Below are positions 45,594 to 57,114 of a stretch of DNA of 64,000 nt, one piece after another. The position numbers and the translations under genes are program-made. Below the pieces are notes generated by a model, which did no database searches, was not told the DNA's origin, and saw only the letters and a program-made list of their open reading frames with translations. The DNA is taken from positions 186,001-250,000 of the forward strand of contig NZ_JBPKAO010000002.1 of the NCBI RefSeq assembly GCF_051216895.1, in the 5' to 3' direction. Each line of letters starts with the position of its first letter. Within the stretch, counting starts at the first letter, position 1. This DNA comes from Aquipuribacter sp051216895. Lineage in GTDB: Bacteria > Actinomycetota > Actinomycetes > Actinomycetales > JBBAYJ01.

Positions 45594-46229
45594 GTGCCCC
45601 GTCTCGTCGTGCTCGCCTCGGGCACCGGAAGCCTGTTCTCGACGCTGGTCGACGCCGTGGCCGCGGGGACCGTGCCGGCCGAGCTGGTCGCGCTCGTCAC
45701 CGACCGGCCCTGCGCGGCGCTGGACCGGGCCGCCGAGGCCGGGGTCGACGCGGTCACCGTGGTGCCCCGGGACTTCGAGGACCGTGCGGCCTGGGACGCG
45801 GCGCTGGCGCAGCGGCTGGTGGCCCTGCGTCCGGACTGGGTGGTGAGCGCCGGCTTCATGCGCATCCTGGGACCGGCGGTCCTGGCGGCGTTCCCGCAGC
45901 GCATCGTCAACACCCACCCCGCCCTGCTGCCGTCCTTCGCGGGGGCCCACGCCGTCCGGGACGCCCTGGCCTACGGCGTCAGGGTGACCGGCTGCACCGT
46001 CCACCTGGTCGACGAGGGCACCGACACCGGCCCGGTCCTGGCGCAGCGGGCCGTGGACGTCCGCCCCGACGACGACGAGCAGACGCTGCACGAGCGCATC
46101 AAGGTGGTCGAGCGCGAGCTGCTCGTCCAGGTGTGCGCCGGCCTGCTGGCCGACGGCACGACCGTCACGGGGCGGCACGCCTCCTGGTGGCCTCCCGCCG
46201 CGGACGGGGACGCCGCGGCGCGTCGATAG
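45594..46229 (+). CDS. purN: Phosphoribosylglycinamide formyltransferase
   Basis: Transfers a formyl group from 10-formyltetrahydrofolate to GAR, step three of purine synthesis. The 211-residue product has VLASGTGSLF at the N-terminus, GFMRILGP, the catalytic NTHPALLPSF and HLVDEGTDTGPVLAQ. TACCCT seven bases before GTG 45594 indicates a leaderless start. purH follows ten bases after the stop. Formyl donors come from folD and the pool is buffered by purU, both nearby. Confidence 0.96.
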   Translation: MPRLVVLASGTGSLFSTLVDAVAAGTVPAELVALVTDRPCAALDRAAEAGVDAVTVVPRDFEDRAAWDAALAQRLVALRPDWVVSAGFMRILGPAVLAAFPQRIVNTHPALLPSFAGAHAVRDALAYGVRVTGCTVHLVDEGTDTGPVLAQRAVDVRPDDDEQTLHERIKVVERELLVQVCAGLLADGTTVTGRHASWWPPAADGDAAARR

Positions 46230-46239
46230 GCTCGTGGCC

Positions 46240-47898
46240 GTGACCCAGCAGACCTCCCCGTCCGAGGCGGGCCGCCGCCCCGTCCGTCGCGCCCTCGTCA
46301 GCGTCTACGACAAGACCGGGCTGGAGGACCTCGCCGCCCGGCTGCACGCCGCCGGCGTCGAGATCGTGTCCACCGGCTCGACCGCCGCCCGGGTCGCCGC
46401 CGCGGGGGTGCCCGTCACCGGCGTCGAGCAGGTGACCGGGTTCCCCGAGTGCCTGGACGGCCGCGTGAAGACGCTGCACCCCGGGGTGCACGCGGGTCTG
46501 CTGGCCGACCGCCGCAAGCCCGACCACCTGGAGCAGGTCGCCGAGCTGGGGATCGACCTGTTCGACCTGGTGGTGGTGAACCTGTACCCGTTCGCCGCGA
46601 CGGTCGCCTCGGGGGCGGCGCCGGACGCGGTCGTCGAGCAGATCGACATCGGCGGTCCGGCCATGGTGCGGTCCTCGGCCAAGAACCACCCCAGCGTCGC
46701 CGTGGTCGTCGACCCGGCCCGCTACGACGAGGTCGTGGCCGCGGTCGAGGGCGGCGGGTTCACCCTCGCCGAGCGGACCCGGCTCGCCGCAGCCGCGTTC
46801 GCGCACACCGCGGCGTACGACGTGGCCGTGGCGACCTGGTTCGCCGAGCAGGTCGCGGCCGCCGACGAGGCCGTCGCGCGCGCGGCCGCCGAGCCGGGGA
46901 GCCCGCCGGCCCGGGTGGCCCCGGCCTTCACCGGCACGGTCGGCACGCTCGTGGCCGGGCTCCGCTACGGCGAGAACCCGCACCAGCAGGCGGCGGTGTA
47001 CGCGACCGGCGGCGGGACCGGCGGCCTGGCCGGCGCCGAGCAGCTGCACGGCAAGGCCATGTCGTACAACAACTTCGTCGACACCGACGCGGCCGTGCGC
47101 GCCGCCTACGACCACGTCGTGCCCGCCGTCGCGATCATCAAGCACGCCAACCCCTGCGGCATCGCGGTGACCGGTCCGGCCGTCGGTCCGCCCGGCAGCA
47201 CCACGGACGAGATCGCCGACGCCCACGCCCGCGCCCACGCCTGCGACCCGGTGAGCGCCTTCGGCGGCGTCGTGGCCGCCAACCGTCCGGTCACCCGCGC
47301 GATGGCCGAGCAGCTGGCCGAGGTGTTCACCGAGGTCGTCGCGGCCCCGGCCTTCGACCCCGACGCGCTGGAGGTGCTGACGGCCAAGAAGAACGTGCGC
47401 CTGCTCGTCGTCCCCGCCCCCACGGGGACCGGCCAGGAGTGGCGGCGCATCGACGGGGGGCTGCTGGTCCAGCAGGTCGACGAGGTCGACGCGGCGGGCG
47501 ACGACCCCACCGGCTGGACGCTGGCCGCCGGACCCGAGCTGGACGAGGCCGGTCTGGAGGAGGCGGCGTTCGCGTGGCGGGCGGTCCGCGCCGTCAAGTC
47601 CAACGCCATCCTGCTCGCCCGCGACGGGGCGTCGGTCGGCATCGGCATGGGCCAGGTCAACCGGGTCGACTCCTGCCGGCTCGCGGTCGCCCGCGCGGGG
47701 GAGGACCGGGCCCGCGGGTCCGTCGCGGCCTCGGACGCGTTCTTCCCGTTCGCCGACGGCGTCCAGGTGCTGCTCGACGCCGGTGTCCGCGCCGTCGTGC
47801 AGCCGGGCGGGTCGGTGCGCGACGCCGAGGTCGTGGCCGCGGTCGAGGCCGCCGGCGCCACGATGTACCTGACGGGTGTCCGCCACTTCGCCCACTGA
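46240..47898 (+). CDS. purH: Bifunctional AICAR transformylase / IMP cyclohydrolase
   Basis: Final two steps to IMP. The 552-residue enzyme has an N-terminal MGS-like cyclohydrolase domain (ALVSVYDKTGLEDLA, STGSTAARVAAAGVPV, GRVKTLHPGVHAGLL) and a C-terminal transformylase with RYGENPHQQAAVY, SYNNFVDTDAA, IIKHANPCG and AVKSNAILLA. GTG 46240 is preferred because it lies seven bases after TAGGCT; the in-frame GTG at 46234 would lie inside the usual spacer. Its substrate ZMP (AICAR) is the precursor of ZTP sensed by the riboswitch before glyA. Confidence 0.96.
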   Translation: MTQQTSPSEAGRRPVRRALVSVYDKTGLEDLAARLHAAGVEIVSTGSTAARVAAAGVPVTGVEQVTGFPECLDGRVKTLHPGVHAGLLADRRKPDHLEQVAELGIDLFDLVVVNLYPFAATVASGAAPDAVVEQIDIGGPAMVRSSAKNHPSVAVVVDPARYDEVVAAVEGGGFTLAERTRLAAAAFAHTAAYDVAVATWFAEQVAAADEAVARAAAEPGSPPARVAPAFTGTVGTLVAGLRYGENPHQQAAVYATGGGTGGLAGAEQLHGKAMSYNNFVDTDAAVRAAYDHVVPAVAIIKHANPCGIAVTGPAVGPPGSTTDEIADAHARAHACDPVSAFGGVVAANRPVTRAMAEQLAEVFTEVVAAPAFDPDALEVLTAKKNVRLLVVPAPTGTGQEWRRIDGGLLVQQVDEVDAAGDDPTGWTLAAGPELDEAGLEEAAFAWRAVRAVKSNAILLARDGASVGIGMGQVNRVDSCRLAVARAGEDRARGSVAASDAFFPFADGVQVLLDAGVRAVVQPGGSVRDAEVVAAVEAAGATMYLTGVRHFAH

Positions 47899-47939
47899 TC
47901 CGCCGCTCGGCACCACGGACCTCACCCGCCCCGGGCAGC

Positions 47940-47972
47940 GGCGCCCGCCTCCCGGGGTGGGAGACGGGCGCC
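47940..47972. terminator. Bidirectional terminator between purH and mdh
   Basis: A 14-bp stem (47940-47953 with 47959-47972) with one mismatch and a five-base loop, between convergent genes. Confidence 0.82.
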
Positions 47973-47985
47973 GGGGGCGGGTGGG

Positions 47986-48993
47986 TCAGGAACCCAGGAG
48001 GCCCATGCCGGCGACGGCGTCGCGCTCCTCGGTGAGCTCGGCGACGCTGGCGTCGATGCGGGCGCGGCTGAAGTCGTCGAGCTCCAGACCCTGGACGATC
48101 GAGTGCTCCCCGCCCGAGCAGGTCACCGGGAAGGAGCTGATGAGACCGTCCGGGACGCCGTAGGAGCCGTCGCTGGGCACGGCCATCGAGGTCCAGTCGG
48201 CCGCGGGCGTGCCGTGCACCCAGTCGCGGACGTGGTCGACCGCGGCGCTGGCCGCGCTGGCGGCGGACGACGAGCCCCGCGCCTCGATGATGGCGGCGCC
48301 CCGCTTCTGCACGGTGGGGATGAAGGTGCCCTCCAGCCAGGCCTGGTCGTCGACGACCTCGGCCGCGACCCGGCCGCCGACCTCGGCGCGGAACAGGTCG
48401 GGGTACTGCGTCGCGGAGTGGTTGCCCCAGATGGTCATGCGGCGGATGTCGGTGACCGGTGCACCGGTCCTCGCCGACAGCTGCGCCAGGGCACGGTTGT
48501 GGTCCAGCCGGGTCATCGCCGTGAAGCGCTCGCGGGGCACGTCGGGGGCGTTGTTCATGGCGATGAGCGCGTTGGTGTTGGCCGGGTTGCCCACCACGAG
48601 GACCTTGAGGTCGTCGGCGGCGTGGTCGTTCAGCGCCTTGCCCTGCCCGGTGAAGATGGCCCCGTTGGCGGACAGCAGGTCGCCGCGCTCCATGCCCTTG
48701 GTGCGAGGACGGGACCCGACGAGCAGCGCCACCTGGGCGCCGTCGAAGGCGACGGCCGGGTCGTCGCTGATCTCGATGCCGGCCAGCAGCGGGAACGCGC
48801 AGTCGTCGAGCTCCATCGCCACGCCCGAGGCCGCGCCCAGCGCCGGGGTGATCTCCAGCAGCCGGAGCCGCACGGGGGTGTCCGGGCCGAGCATGGCGCC
48901 GCTGGCGATGCGGAACAGGAGGCTGTAGCCGATCTGGCCGGCGGCGCCCGTCACGGCGACGGTCACGGGGGATGTGCTGGCGGGGGTGGTCAC
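47986..48993 (-). CDS. mdh: Malate dehydrogenase
   Basis: NAD-dependent oxidation of malate to oxaloacetate. The 335-residue product shows VTGAAGQIGYSLL, the substrate-binding region TRLDHNRA and the catalytic histidine in WGNHSATQYPD, with KRGAAIIEARG later; this is the cytosolic-type MDH of actinobacteria. GTG 48993 is set by a GAGGAG site upstream. The open frame continues far beyond into sequence antisense to icd, which is not coding. mdh is divergent from icd. Confidence 0.96.
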   Translation of the reverse strand: MTTPASTSPVTVAVTGAAGQIGYSLLFRIASGAMLGPDTPVRLRLLEITPALGAASGVAMELDDCAFPLLAGIEISDDPAVAFDGAQVALLVGSRPRTKGMERGDLLSANGAIFTGQGKALNDHAADDLKVLVVGNPANTNALIAMNNAPDVPRERFTAMTRLDHNRALAQLSARTGAPVTDIRRMTIWGNHSATQYPDLFRAEVGGRVAAEVVDDQAWLEGTFIPTVQKRGAAIIEARGSSSAASAASAAVDHVRDWVHGTPAADWTSMAVPSDGSYGVPDGLISSFPVTCSGGEHSIVQGLELDDFSRARIDASVAELTEERDAVAGMGLLGS

Positions 48994-49089
48994 GACGATC
49001 TCCTCGACGAGTCGGTGTGCGGAAGTCTCCCCCGCGACGCTAGCGGCTGCGCCCGGTCGTGAGCGGCTCGGAGCGGTCCCGTCGTTCGT

Positions 49090-49095
49090 TAGGCT
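49090..49095 (+). promoter_or_regulatory. icd -10 element
   Basis: TAGGCT, about 40 bases before ATG 49135. The AGGAG site lies in the leader, 13 bases from the ATG. Confidence 0.5.
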
Positions 49096-49134
49096 CGTCA
49101 CGCAACCAGACCCGATGAGGAGATGCATCCACCA

Positions 49135-50352
49135 ATGGCGAAGATCAAGGTCAACGGGCCCGTCGTCGAGCTCGACGGCGACGAGATGACGCGGATCATC
49201 TGGCAGTTCATCAAGGACCGCCTGATCCACCCCTACCTCGACGTCGACCTCAGGTACTTCGACCTGGGCATCGAGAGCCGGGACGCGACCGACGACCAGA
49301 TCACGGTCGACGCCGCCCGGGCGATCCAGGAGCACGGCGTCGGCGTCAAGTGCGCCACCATCACGCCGGACGAGGCGCGGGTCGAGGAGTTCGGCCTGAA
49401 GAAGATGTGGGTGTCGCCCAACGGCACGATCCGCAACATCCTCGGTGGCGTCGTCTTCCGCGAGCCCATCATCATCAGCAACATCCCGCGCCTGGTGCCG
49501 GGCTGGACCAAGCCGATCATCATCGGCCGTCACGCCCACGGCGACCAGTACAAGGCCACCAACTTCAAGGTCCCCGGCGCCGGCACGCTGACCATGACGT
49601 ACACCCCGGCCGACGGCTCCGCGCCGATCGAGCACGAGGTCGTGAAGTTCCCCGAGGACGGCGGCGTCGCCATGGGGATGTACAACTTCAACAAGTCCAT
49701 CGAGGACTTCGCCCGCGCGTCGCTCGCCTACGGCCTCAACCGCGGCTACCCGGTCTACATGTCGACGAAGAACACGATCCTCAAGGCCTACGACGGCGCC
49801 TTCAAGGACATCTTCGAGGACGTGTTCAACGCCGAGTTCAAGGCCGACTTCGACGCGGCCGGCCTCACCTACGAGCACCGCCTCATCGACGACATGGTCG
49901 CCGCGGCCATGAAGTGGGAGGGCGGCTACGTCTGGGCCTGCAAGAACTACGACGGCGACGTGCAGTCCGACACCGTCGCGCAGGGCTTCGGCTCGCTCGG
50001 CCTGATGACCAGCGTCCTGATGACCCCGGACGGCCGGACCATGGAGGCGGAGGCCGCCCACGGCACCGTGACGCGCCACTACCGCCAGCACCAGCAGGGC
50101 AAGCCCACCTCGACCAACCCGATCGCGTCGATCTTCGCGTGGACGCGGGGCCTGGCCCACCGTGGTCGCCTCGACTCCACCCCCGAGGTCGTCGGGTTCG
50201 CCGAGGCGCTCGAGCAGGTCGTCATCGAGACCGTCGAGAACGGCCAGATGACCAAGGACCTCGCCCTGCTCATCAGCAAGGACCAGCCGTACCTCAGCAC
50301 CGAGGAGTTCCTCGGCGCGCTCGACGAGAACCTCGCCGCCAAGCTCGGCTGA
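49135..50352 (+). CDS. icd: NADP-dependent isocitrate dehydrogenase
   Basis: Oxidative decarboxylation of isocitrate to 2-oxoglutarate. The 405 residues are of the homodimeric, eukaryote-like subfamily: VVELDGDEMTRIIWQFIKD at the start, KKMWVSPNGTIRNILGG, IIGRHAHGDQY, the NADP-binding AAHGTVTRHYR and NPIASIFAWTRGL. ATG 49135 fits the family start (MAKIKVNGPVVELDGDE); an upstream ATG at 49123 is too close to the ribosome binding site. With mdh and sucCD nearby it forms a TCA cluster. Confidence 0.97.
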   Translation: MAKIKVNGPVVELDGDEMTRIIWQFIKDRLIHPYLDVDLRYFDLGIESRDATDDQITVDAARAIQEHGVGVKCATITPDEARVEEFGLKKMWVSPNGTIRNILGGVVFREPIIISNIPRLVPGWTKPIIIGRHAHGDQYKATNFKVPGAGTLTMTYTPADGSAPIEHEVVKFPEDGGVAMGMYNFNKSIEDFARASLAYGLNRGYPVYMSTKNTILKAYDGAFKDIFEDVFNAEFKADFDAAGLTYEHRLIDDMVAAAMKWEGGYVWACKNYDGDVQSDTVAQGFGSLGLMTSVLMTPDGRTMEAEAAHGTVTRHYRQHQQGKPTSTNPIASIFAWTRGLAHRGRLDSTPEVVGFAEALEQVVIETVENGQMTKDLALLISKDQPYLSTEEFLGALDENLAAKLG

Positions 50353-50374
50353 GCGCACGCACCCGTTCGTCGTG

Positions 50375-50406
50375 GACGGCCCGCGCCCCCCGGGGAGCGG
50401 GCCGTC
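50375..50406 (+). terminator. icd terminator
   Basis: GACGGCCCGC (50375-50384) pairs with GCGGGCCGTC (50397-50406), with an inner C-run/G-run pair. Confidence 0.82.
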
Positions 50407-50439
50407 GACGGGGCCAGGCAGGACGATGGAGGCAGGACC

Positions 50440-50973
50440 ATGACCGACTACGTCACCGAGGCCGGCAGCCGCTGGCTGAGCCGGGAGGAGCTCGACTCCG
50501 CCCGGGAGCGGATGCCGATCCTCTACGTGGACGCCCTCCCCGTGCGGGTCGACGAGACCGGGACGGTCACCGCGTTCGGCCTGCTGCTGCGCGCCACCGG
50601 GGCGGGTGAGATCAGCCGGGCCCTGGTGTCGGGGCGGGTGCTGCACCACGAGCGGGTCCGGGGGGCGCTGCTGCGGCACCTCGAGAAGGACCTGGGACCG
50701 TTGGCCCTGCCCAAGCTGCCCGCCCACCCGCAGCCGTTCACGGTGGCGGAGTACTTTCCCGTCCCGGGGGTGACGCCGTTCCACGACCCCCGCCAGCACG
50801 CGGTGTCGCTGGCCTACGTCGTCCCGGTAGAGGGTGACTGCCACCCGCAGCAGGACGCGCTCCAGCTCACCTGGGTGACCCCGGAGGAGGCGGCCGACGC
50901 GGGCCTGCAGGCCGAGATGAGCAACGGCCAGGGGACGCTGCTGCGGCAGGCGCTGGCGGTCTGCGGCTTCTAG
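50440..50973 (+). CDS. NUDIX-fold family protein (DUF4916-like)
   Basis: A 177-residue protein of the actinobacterial DUF4916/NUDIX-like family. FGLLLRATGAGEISRALVSGRVLHHERVRGALLRHLEKDL (in outline) takes the place of the Nudix box and lacks the REUxEExGU residues, so hydrolase activity is doubtful. HAVSLAYVVPVEGDC and WVTPEEA are recognisable later strands. ATG 50440 follows a GGAGG site. Role unknown. Confidence 0.78.
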   Translation: MTDYVTEAGSRWLSREELDSARERMPILYVDALPVRVDETGTVTAFGLLLRATGAGEISRALVSGRVLHHERVRGALLRHLEKDLGPLALPKLPAHPQPFTVAEYFPVPGVTPFHDPRQHAVSLAYVVPVEGDCHPQQDALQLTWVTPEEAADAGLQAEMSNGQGTLLRQALAVCGF

Positions 50974-51031
50974 GTCGCACCGCGCCGCGGAGGAACTTGC
51001 CTGGGCCCCTCGGGCAGACCACGGTGAGGGG

Positions 51032-52528
<1,497 letters not shown>

Positions 52529-52529
52529 G

Positions 52530-53126
52530 GTGGTCGACGCGGTCGGGGCGGTGCCGACCGACGCGCCCGTCCACCTGGTCGTCATGGGTGTGTCCGGCAC
52601 GGGCAAGACCACGGTCGCGCTGCAGCTGGAGGCCCTGCTGGGGTGGGAGTTCCTCGAGGGGGACTCGCTGCACCCCCGGCGCAACGTGGAGAAGATGGCC
52701 TCCGGGCACCCGCTCACCGACCAGGACCGGGCGCCCTGGCTGCAGGCGCTGGCCGACTGGACCGGGGTGCAGCACGCCGACGGGCGGTCCACGGTGATGA
52801 CCTGCTCGGCGTTGCGACGCAGCTACCGCAACATGCTCACCGCCGACGCCCCGGGCACGTACTTCGTGCACCTGGTCGGGGACCCGGCGCTGATCCTGTC
52901 TCGCATGCAGGGGCGCCAGCACTTCATGCCGCCGTCGATGCTGCAGTCGCAGCTGACGACGCTGGAGCCGCTGGAGCCCGGTGAGGACGGCGGCGAGTTC
53001 GACGTGGCGGACCCGCCCGACGTGATCGCCGCCCGGGTCGTCGAGCGGCTCGGGCTCAGCCCTGCTGCGACTCCTGCAGCGACGCCGGCTCGGCCTGCTG
53101 GCGACCGAGCAGCACCCCGTAGCTGA
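52530..53126 (+). CDS. gntK: Gluconokinase
   Basis: Phosphorylates gluconate to 6-phosphogluconate for the pentose-phosphate or Entner-Doudoroff route. The 198 residues include the Walker A loop VMGVSGTGKTT, EGDSLHPRRNVEKMASGHPLTD, CSALRRSYR and RQHFMPPSMLQSQ. The canonical end is near DVIAARVVERLG; the remaining ~23 Ala/Pro-rich residues run antisense through the 3' end of the aquaporin gene, a 71-base convergent overlap. Confidence 0.93.
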   Translation: MVDAVGAVPTDAPVHLVVMGVSGTGKTTVALQLEALLGWEFLEGDSLHPRRNVEKMASGHPLTDQDRAPWLQALADWTGVQHADGRSTVMTCSALRRSYRNMLTADAPGTYFVHLVGDPALILSRMQGRQHFMPPSMLQSQLTTLEPLEPGEDGGEFDVADPPDVIAARVVERLGLSPAATPAATPARPAGDRAAPRS

Positions 53127-53772
53127 GCCCGGCCACGGCCGCCCCCACCAGCGGCGCGAGGACGAACAGCCAGAGCTGCTCCAGCGCGACCCCGCCGGAG
53201 AACACGGCCTGGCTGAACGACCGGGCCGGGTTGACCGACGTGTTGGTCACCGGGATGGACACCAGGTGCACCAGCGTCAGGGCCAGCCCGATGGCGATCG
53301 GGGCGAACCCCTTGGGGGCGCGGGTGTCGGTGGCCCCGAGGATGACGTACAGGAACACCGCCGTGAGGACCACCTCGATCACCAGGGCCGCCACGAGGCC
53401 GTACCCGCCCGGTGAGGCCTCGCCCCAGCCGTTGGTCGCGAAACCCGTGCTCCGGTCGAAGTCGTCCTGGCCGGACACCACCGCGAGGATCACCGCCGCC
53501 GCCAGCGTCGCGCCGACCAGCTGGGCGGCGACGTAGCCCGGCACGTCCTTCCACGCGAAGCGCCCGGCGATCGTGACCCCGACGGTCACCGCCGGGTTGA
53601 AGTGGCCCCCGGAGACGTGGCCGACCGCGTACGCCGCCGTCAGGACGGCCAGGCCGAACGCGAGCGCCACGCCCACGAAGCCCACGTCCCCGCCGGCGAT
53701 CACGGCGGTGCCGCACCCACCCAGGACCAGCCAGAAGGTGCCCAGGAGCTCCGCCCCCCACTTGTTCGTCAT
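53056..53772 (-). CDS. aqpZ: Aquaporin Z-like water channel
   Basis: A 238-residue MIP channel with six helices. The NPA boxes are HFNPAVT and SVNPARS; serine after NPAR and the short loop between helices point to a water channel, in contrast to GlpF at 22392. ATG 53772 gives the family start (TNKWGAELLGTFWLV). The 3' end overlaps gntK by 71 bases. Confidence 0.93.
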   Translation of the reverse strand: MTNKWGAELLGTFWLVLGGCGTAVIAGGDVGFVGVALAFGLAVLTAAYAVGHVSGGHFNPAVTVGVTIAGRFAWKDVPGYVAAQLVGATLAAAVILAVVSGQDDFDRSTGFATNGWGEASPGGYGLVAALVIEVVLTAVFLYVILGATDTRAPKGFAPIAIGLALTLVHLVSIPVTNTSVNPARSFSQAVFSGGVALEQLWLFVLAPLVGAAVAGLSYGVLLGRQQAEPASLQESQQG

Positions 53773-53807
53773 GGCGAGACGGTCGGGGAATGGCACCCCG
53801 GCCCACC

Positions 53808-53824
53808 TCATCCGTGGCGGATGA
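53808..53824 (-). terminator. Hairpin between purU and aqpZ
   Basis: TCATCCG and CGGATGA form a 7-bp stem with a three-base loop 31 bases after the purU stop; a weak terminator or attenuator. Confidence 0.5.
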
Positions 53825-53854
53825 AGCAGCCGTGCGCGCCGGGGGGCCGTGGCC

Positions 53855-54757
53855 TCAGCGGAACACGACGGTCCGGTTCCGGTCGACGAGCACCCGCCGC
53901 TCGGCGTGCCAGCGGACCGCGCGGGCCAGGGCGCGGCACTCGACGTCCTGACCCAGCCCGACCAGGTCGTCCACGGCGTGGGAGTGGTCGACCCGCTCGA
54001 CGTCCTGCTCGATGATCGGTCCCTCGTCCAGGTCCGCCGTCACGTAGTGGGCCGTGGCTCCGATGAGCTTGACCCCGCGGGTGTGGGCCTGGTGGTAGGG
54101 CCGCGCCCCCGCGAAGCTGGGCAGGAACGAGTGGTGGATGTTGATGGCGCGGCCGGCCAGCTCGTCGCACACCCGCGGGCTCAGCACCTGCATGTAGCGG
54201 GCCAGCACGACGAGCTCGACGTCCAGCTCGGACACCAGGCCCAGCAGCGTGTCCTCGGCGGCGGCCTTGGCGTCGGCGTCGCGCGGGGCGACCGGGACGT
54301 GGTGGAACGGCACCTGGTAGAAGTCGGCCAGGCCCTCCAGGTCGCGGTGGTTGCTCACCACGGCCACCGGGTCGACCGGCAGCCGGCCGGCGCGCTGACG
54401 GAACAGCAGGTCGTTGAGGCAGTGCCCGGCGCGGCTGACCATGATGAGGGTGCGCGTGGGGTCGGTGAGGGGGTGCAGCTGCCAGTCGAAGTCGAACTCG
54501 GCCGCCGCCCCTCGCAGCGCCGCGTCCAGCCGCTCCGGGGCCGCGGGGCAGGTGAACTGCACGCGGAGGAAGAACAGCTGGGTGTCGGGGTCCCCGAACT
54601 GCTGGGACTCCGTGACGTTGGCCTGGTGCCGCAGCAGCGCGCCGGTGACGGCGTGGACGATCCCGGGCCGGTCCGGGCAGGACAGCGTCAGCACGTAGTG
54701 CGGCGCGTCCGTGGTCGGGGAGGGGGGCGCGGCGCCGGGGCCGGTCGGGAGGCTCAC
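53855..54757 (-). CDS. purU: Formyltetrahydrofolate deformylase
   Basis: Hydrolyses 10-formyl-THF to THF and formate, balancing one-carbon pools. The 300-residue protein has an N-terminal ACT domain (YVLTLSCPDRPGIVHAVTGALL) and a PurN-like hydrolase domain with VSNHRDL, INIHHSFLPSFAGARPYHQA and ATAHYVTADLDEGPIIEQD. GTG 54757 lies eight bases after a -10-like TACGCT on the minus strand. It is divergent from the riboswitch-controlled glyA-folD operon, which supplies the same pool. Confidence 0.93.
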   Translation of the reverse strand: MSLPTGPGAAPPSPTTDAPHYVLTLSCPDRPGIVHAVTGALLRHQANVTESQQFGDPDTQLFFLRVQFTCPAAPERLDAALRGAAAEFDFDWQLHPLTDPTRTLIMVSRAGHCLNDLLFRQRAGRLPVDPVAVVSNHRDLEGLADFYQVPFHHVPVAPRDADAKAAAEDTLLGLVSELDVELVVLARYMQVLSPRVCDELAGRAINIHHSFLPSFAGARPYHQAHTRGVKLIGATAHYVTADLDEGPIIEQDVERVDHSHAVDDLVGLGQDVECRALARAVRWHAERRVLVDRNRTVVFR

Positions 54758-54808
54758 GGGGTGGCAGCGTACGCGGGGTGCACGGCAGCCACCGCGGCGT
54801 CCGGTTGC

Positions 54809-54814
54809 TAGTCT
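54809..54814 (+). promoter_or_regulatory. glyA-folD -10 element
   Basis: TAGTCT just upstream of the riboswitch aptamer. Transcription should start near 54820, so the aptamer begins close to the 5' end. Confidence 0.55.
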
Positions 54815-54815
54815 C

Positions 54816-54892
54816 GGGGCACCGCGACTGGCGTTCAGGGGGTCACCCCCGGGGAGCGGTAGGCAGCCTGCTGGGTCGTTCGCCTGGGCCCG
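54816..54892 (+). ncRNA. ZTP (pfl) riboswitch controlling glyA-folD
   Basis: The conserved blocks of the pfl motif are in order: CGACTGGCG (54825-54833), a GGGGG/CCCCC hairpin (54838-54850), GGGGAGC (54851-54857) with CGGT pairing back to ACCG, and the distal CGCCTGGGC (54881-54889), which forms the pseudoknot. The class binds ZMP/ZTP, signalling low 10-formyl-THF, and activates folate one-carbon genes such as glyA and folD. The short distance to the GGAG site at 54913 suggests control of translation initiation. Confidence 0.9.
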
Positions 54893-54922
54893 GGGATCGA
54901 CCTGACGTCTGTGGAGACCCCC

Positions 54923-56226
<1,304 letters not shown>

Positions 56227-56230
<4 letters not shown>

Positions 56231-57108
56231 CCGCGCAGGTCCTGGACGGCAAGGCCACCGCGGCGACGATCCGCTCCGAGCTCGCGCAGCGCGTCACGGC
56301 GCTGCGTGAGCGCGGCGTCGTGCCCGGTCTGGGCACGCTGCTCGTGGGGGAGGACCCGGGCTCGGCGTCCTACGTCGCCGGCAAGCACCGCGACTGCGCC
56401 GAGGTCGGCATCACGTCCATCCGCGAGGACCTGCCCGCCGACGCGTCGCAGGCCGACGTGCTGGCCGCGGTGGCCCGGCTCAACGCCGACCCGGCGTGCA
56501 CGGGCTACATCGTCCAGCTGCCGCTGCCGGCGGGCATCGACCAGCAAACCGTGCTCGAGGCCGTCGACCCCGACCGGGACGCCGACGGGCTCCACCCGAC
56601 CAACCTGGGGCGGCTCGTCCTGCAGGTGTCCGGCGACATCACCTCACCGCTGCCGTGCACCCCGCGCGGCATCGTCGAGCTGCTCGGCCGCTACGACGTG
56701 CCGCTGTCGGGGGCGGAGGTGTGCGTGGTGGGGCGCGGGGTGACCGTCGGTCGTCCGATCGGGCTGCTGCTGACCCGCCGTGGCGTCGACGCGACGGTGA
56801 CGCTCACCCACACCCGGACCCGTGACCTGGCCGCCGCGGTGCGTCGCGCCGACGTGGTCGTGGCCGCGGCCGGGGCGGCGGGCACGATCAAGGCCGACTG
56901 GGTCAAGCCGGGCGCGGCCGTGCTGGACGTGGGCGTCACCCGGGTCGTCGACCCGCAGACGGGCAAGGCGCGCCTGGTCGGCGACGTCGACCCGGCCGTG
57001 CGCGAGGTCGCCGGCTGGCTGGCCCCGATGCCCGGCGGGGTGGGGCCGATGACCCGGGCCATGCTGCTGGCCAACGTCGTCGACATGGCCGAGCGCGCCG
57101 TCACCTGA
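56227..57108 (+). CDS. folD: Methylenetetrahydrofolate dehydrogenase / cyclohydrolase
   Basis: Makes 10-formyl-THF from methylene-THF. The 293 residues carry the catalytic Tyr-Lys pair in SYVAGKHRDC, GYIVQLPLPAGID, the NADP loop VVGRGVTVGRPIGLLL (glycine where many have serine) and MPGGVGPMTRAMLL. GTG 56227 overlaps the glyA stop. Its product feeds PurN and PurH. Confidence 0.97.
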
Positions 57109-57114
57109 CCCGCC

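Noticed and set aside
46234..46239. GTG 46234 as purH start
   Set aside because: It lies in the spacer between TAGGCT and GTG 46240; the latter fits the leaderless pattern and loses only two codons.
48994..50844. N-terminal extension of the mdh frame through the icd locus
   Set aside because: The extension is antisense to icd; a GTG with a GAGGAG site at 48993 and the canonical MDH start explain the gene.
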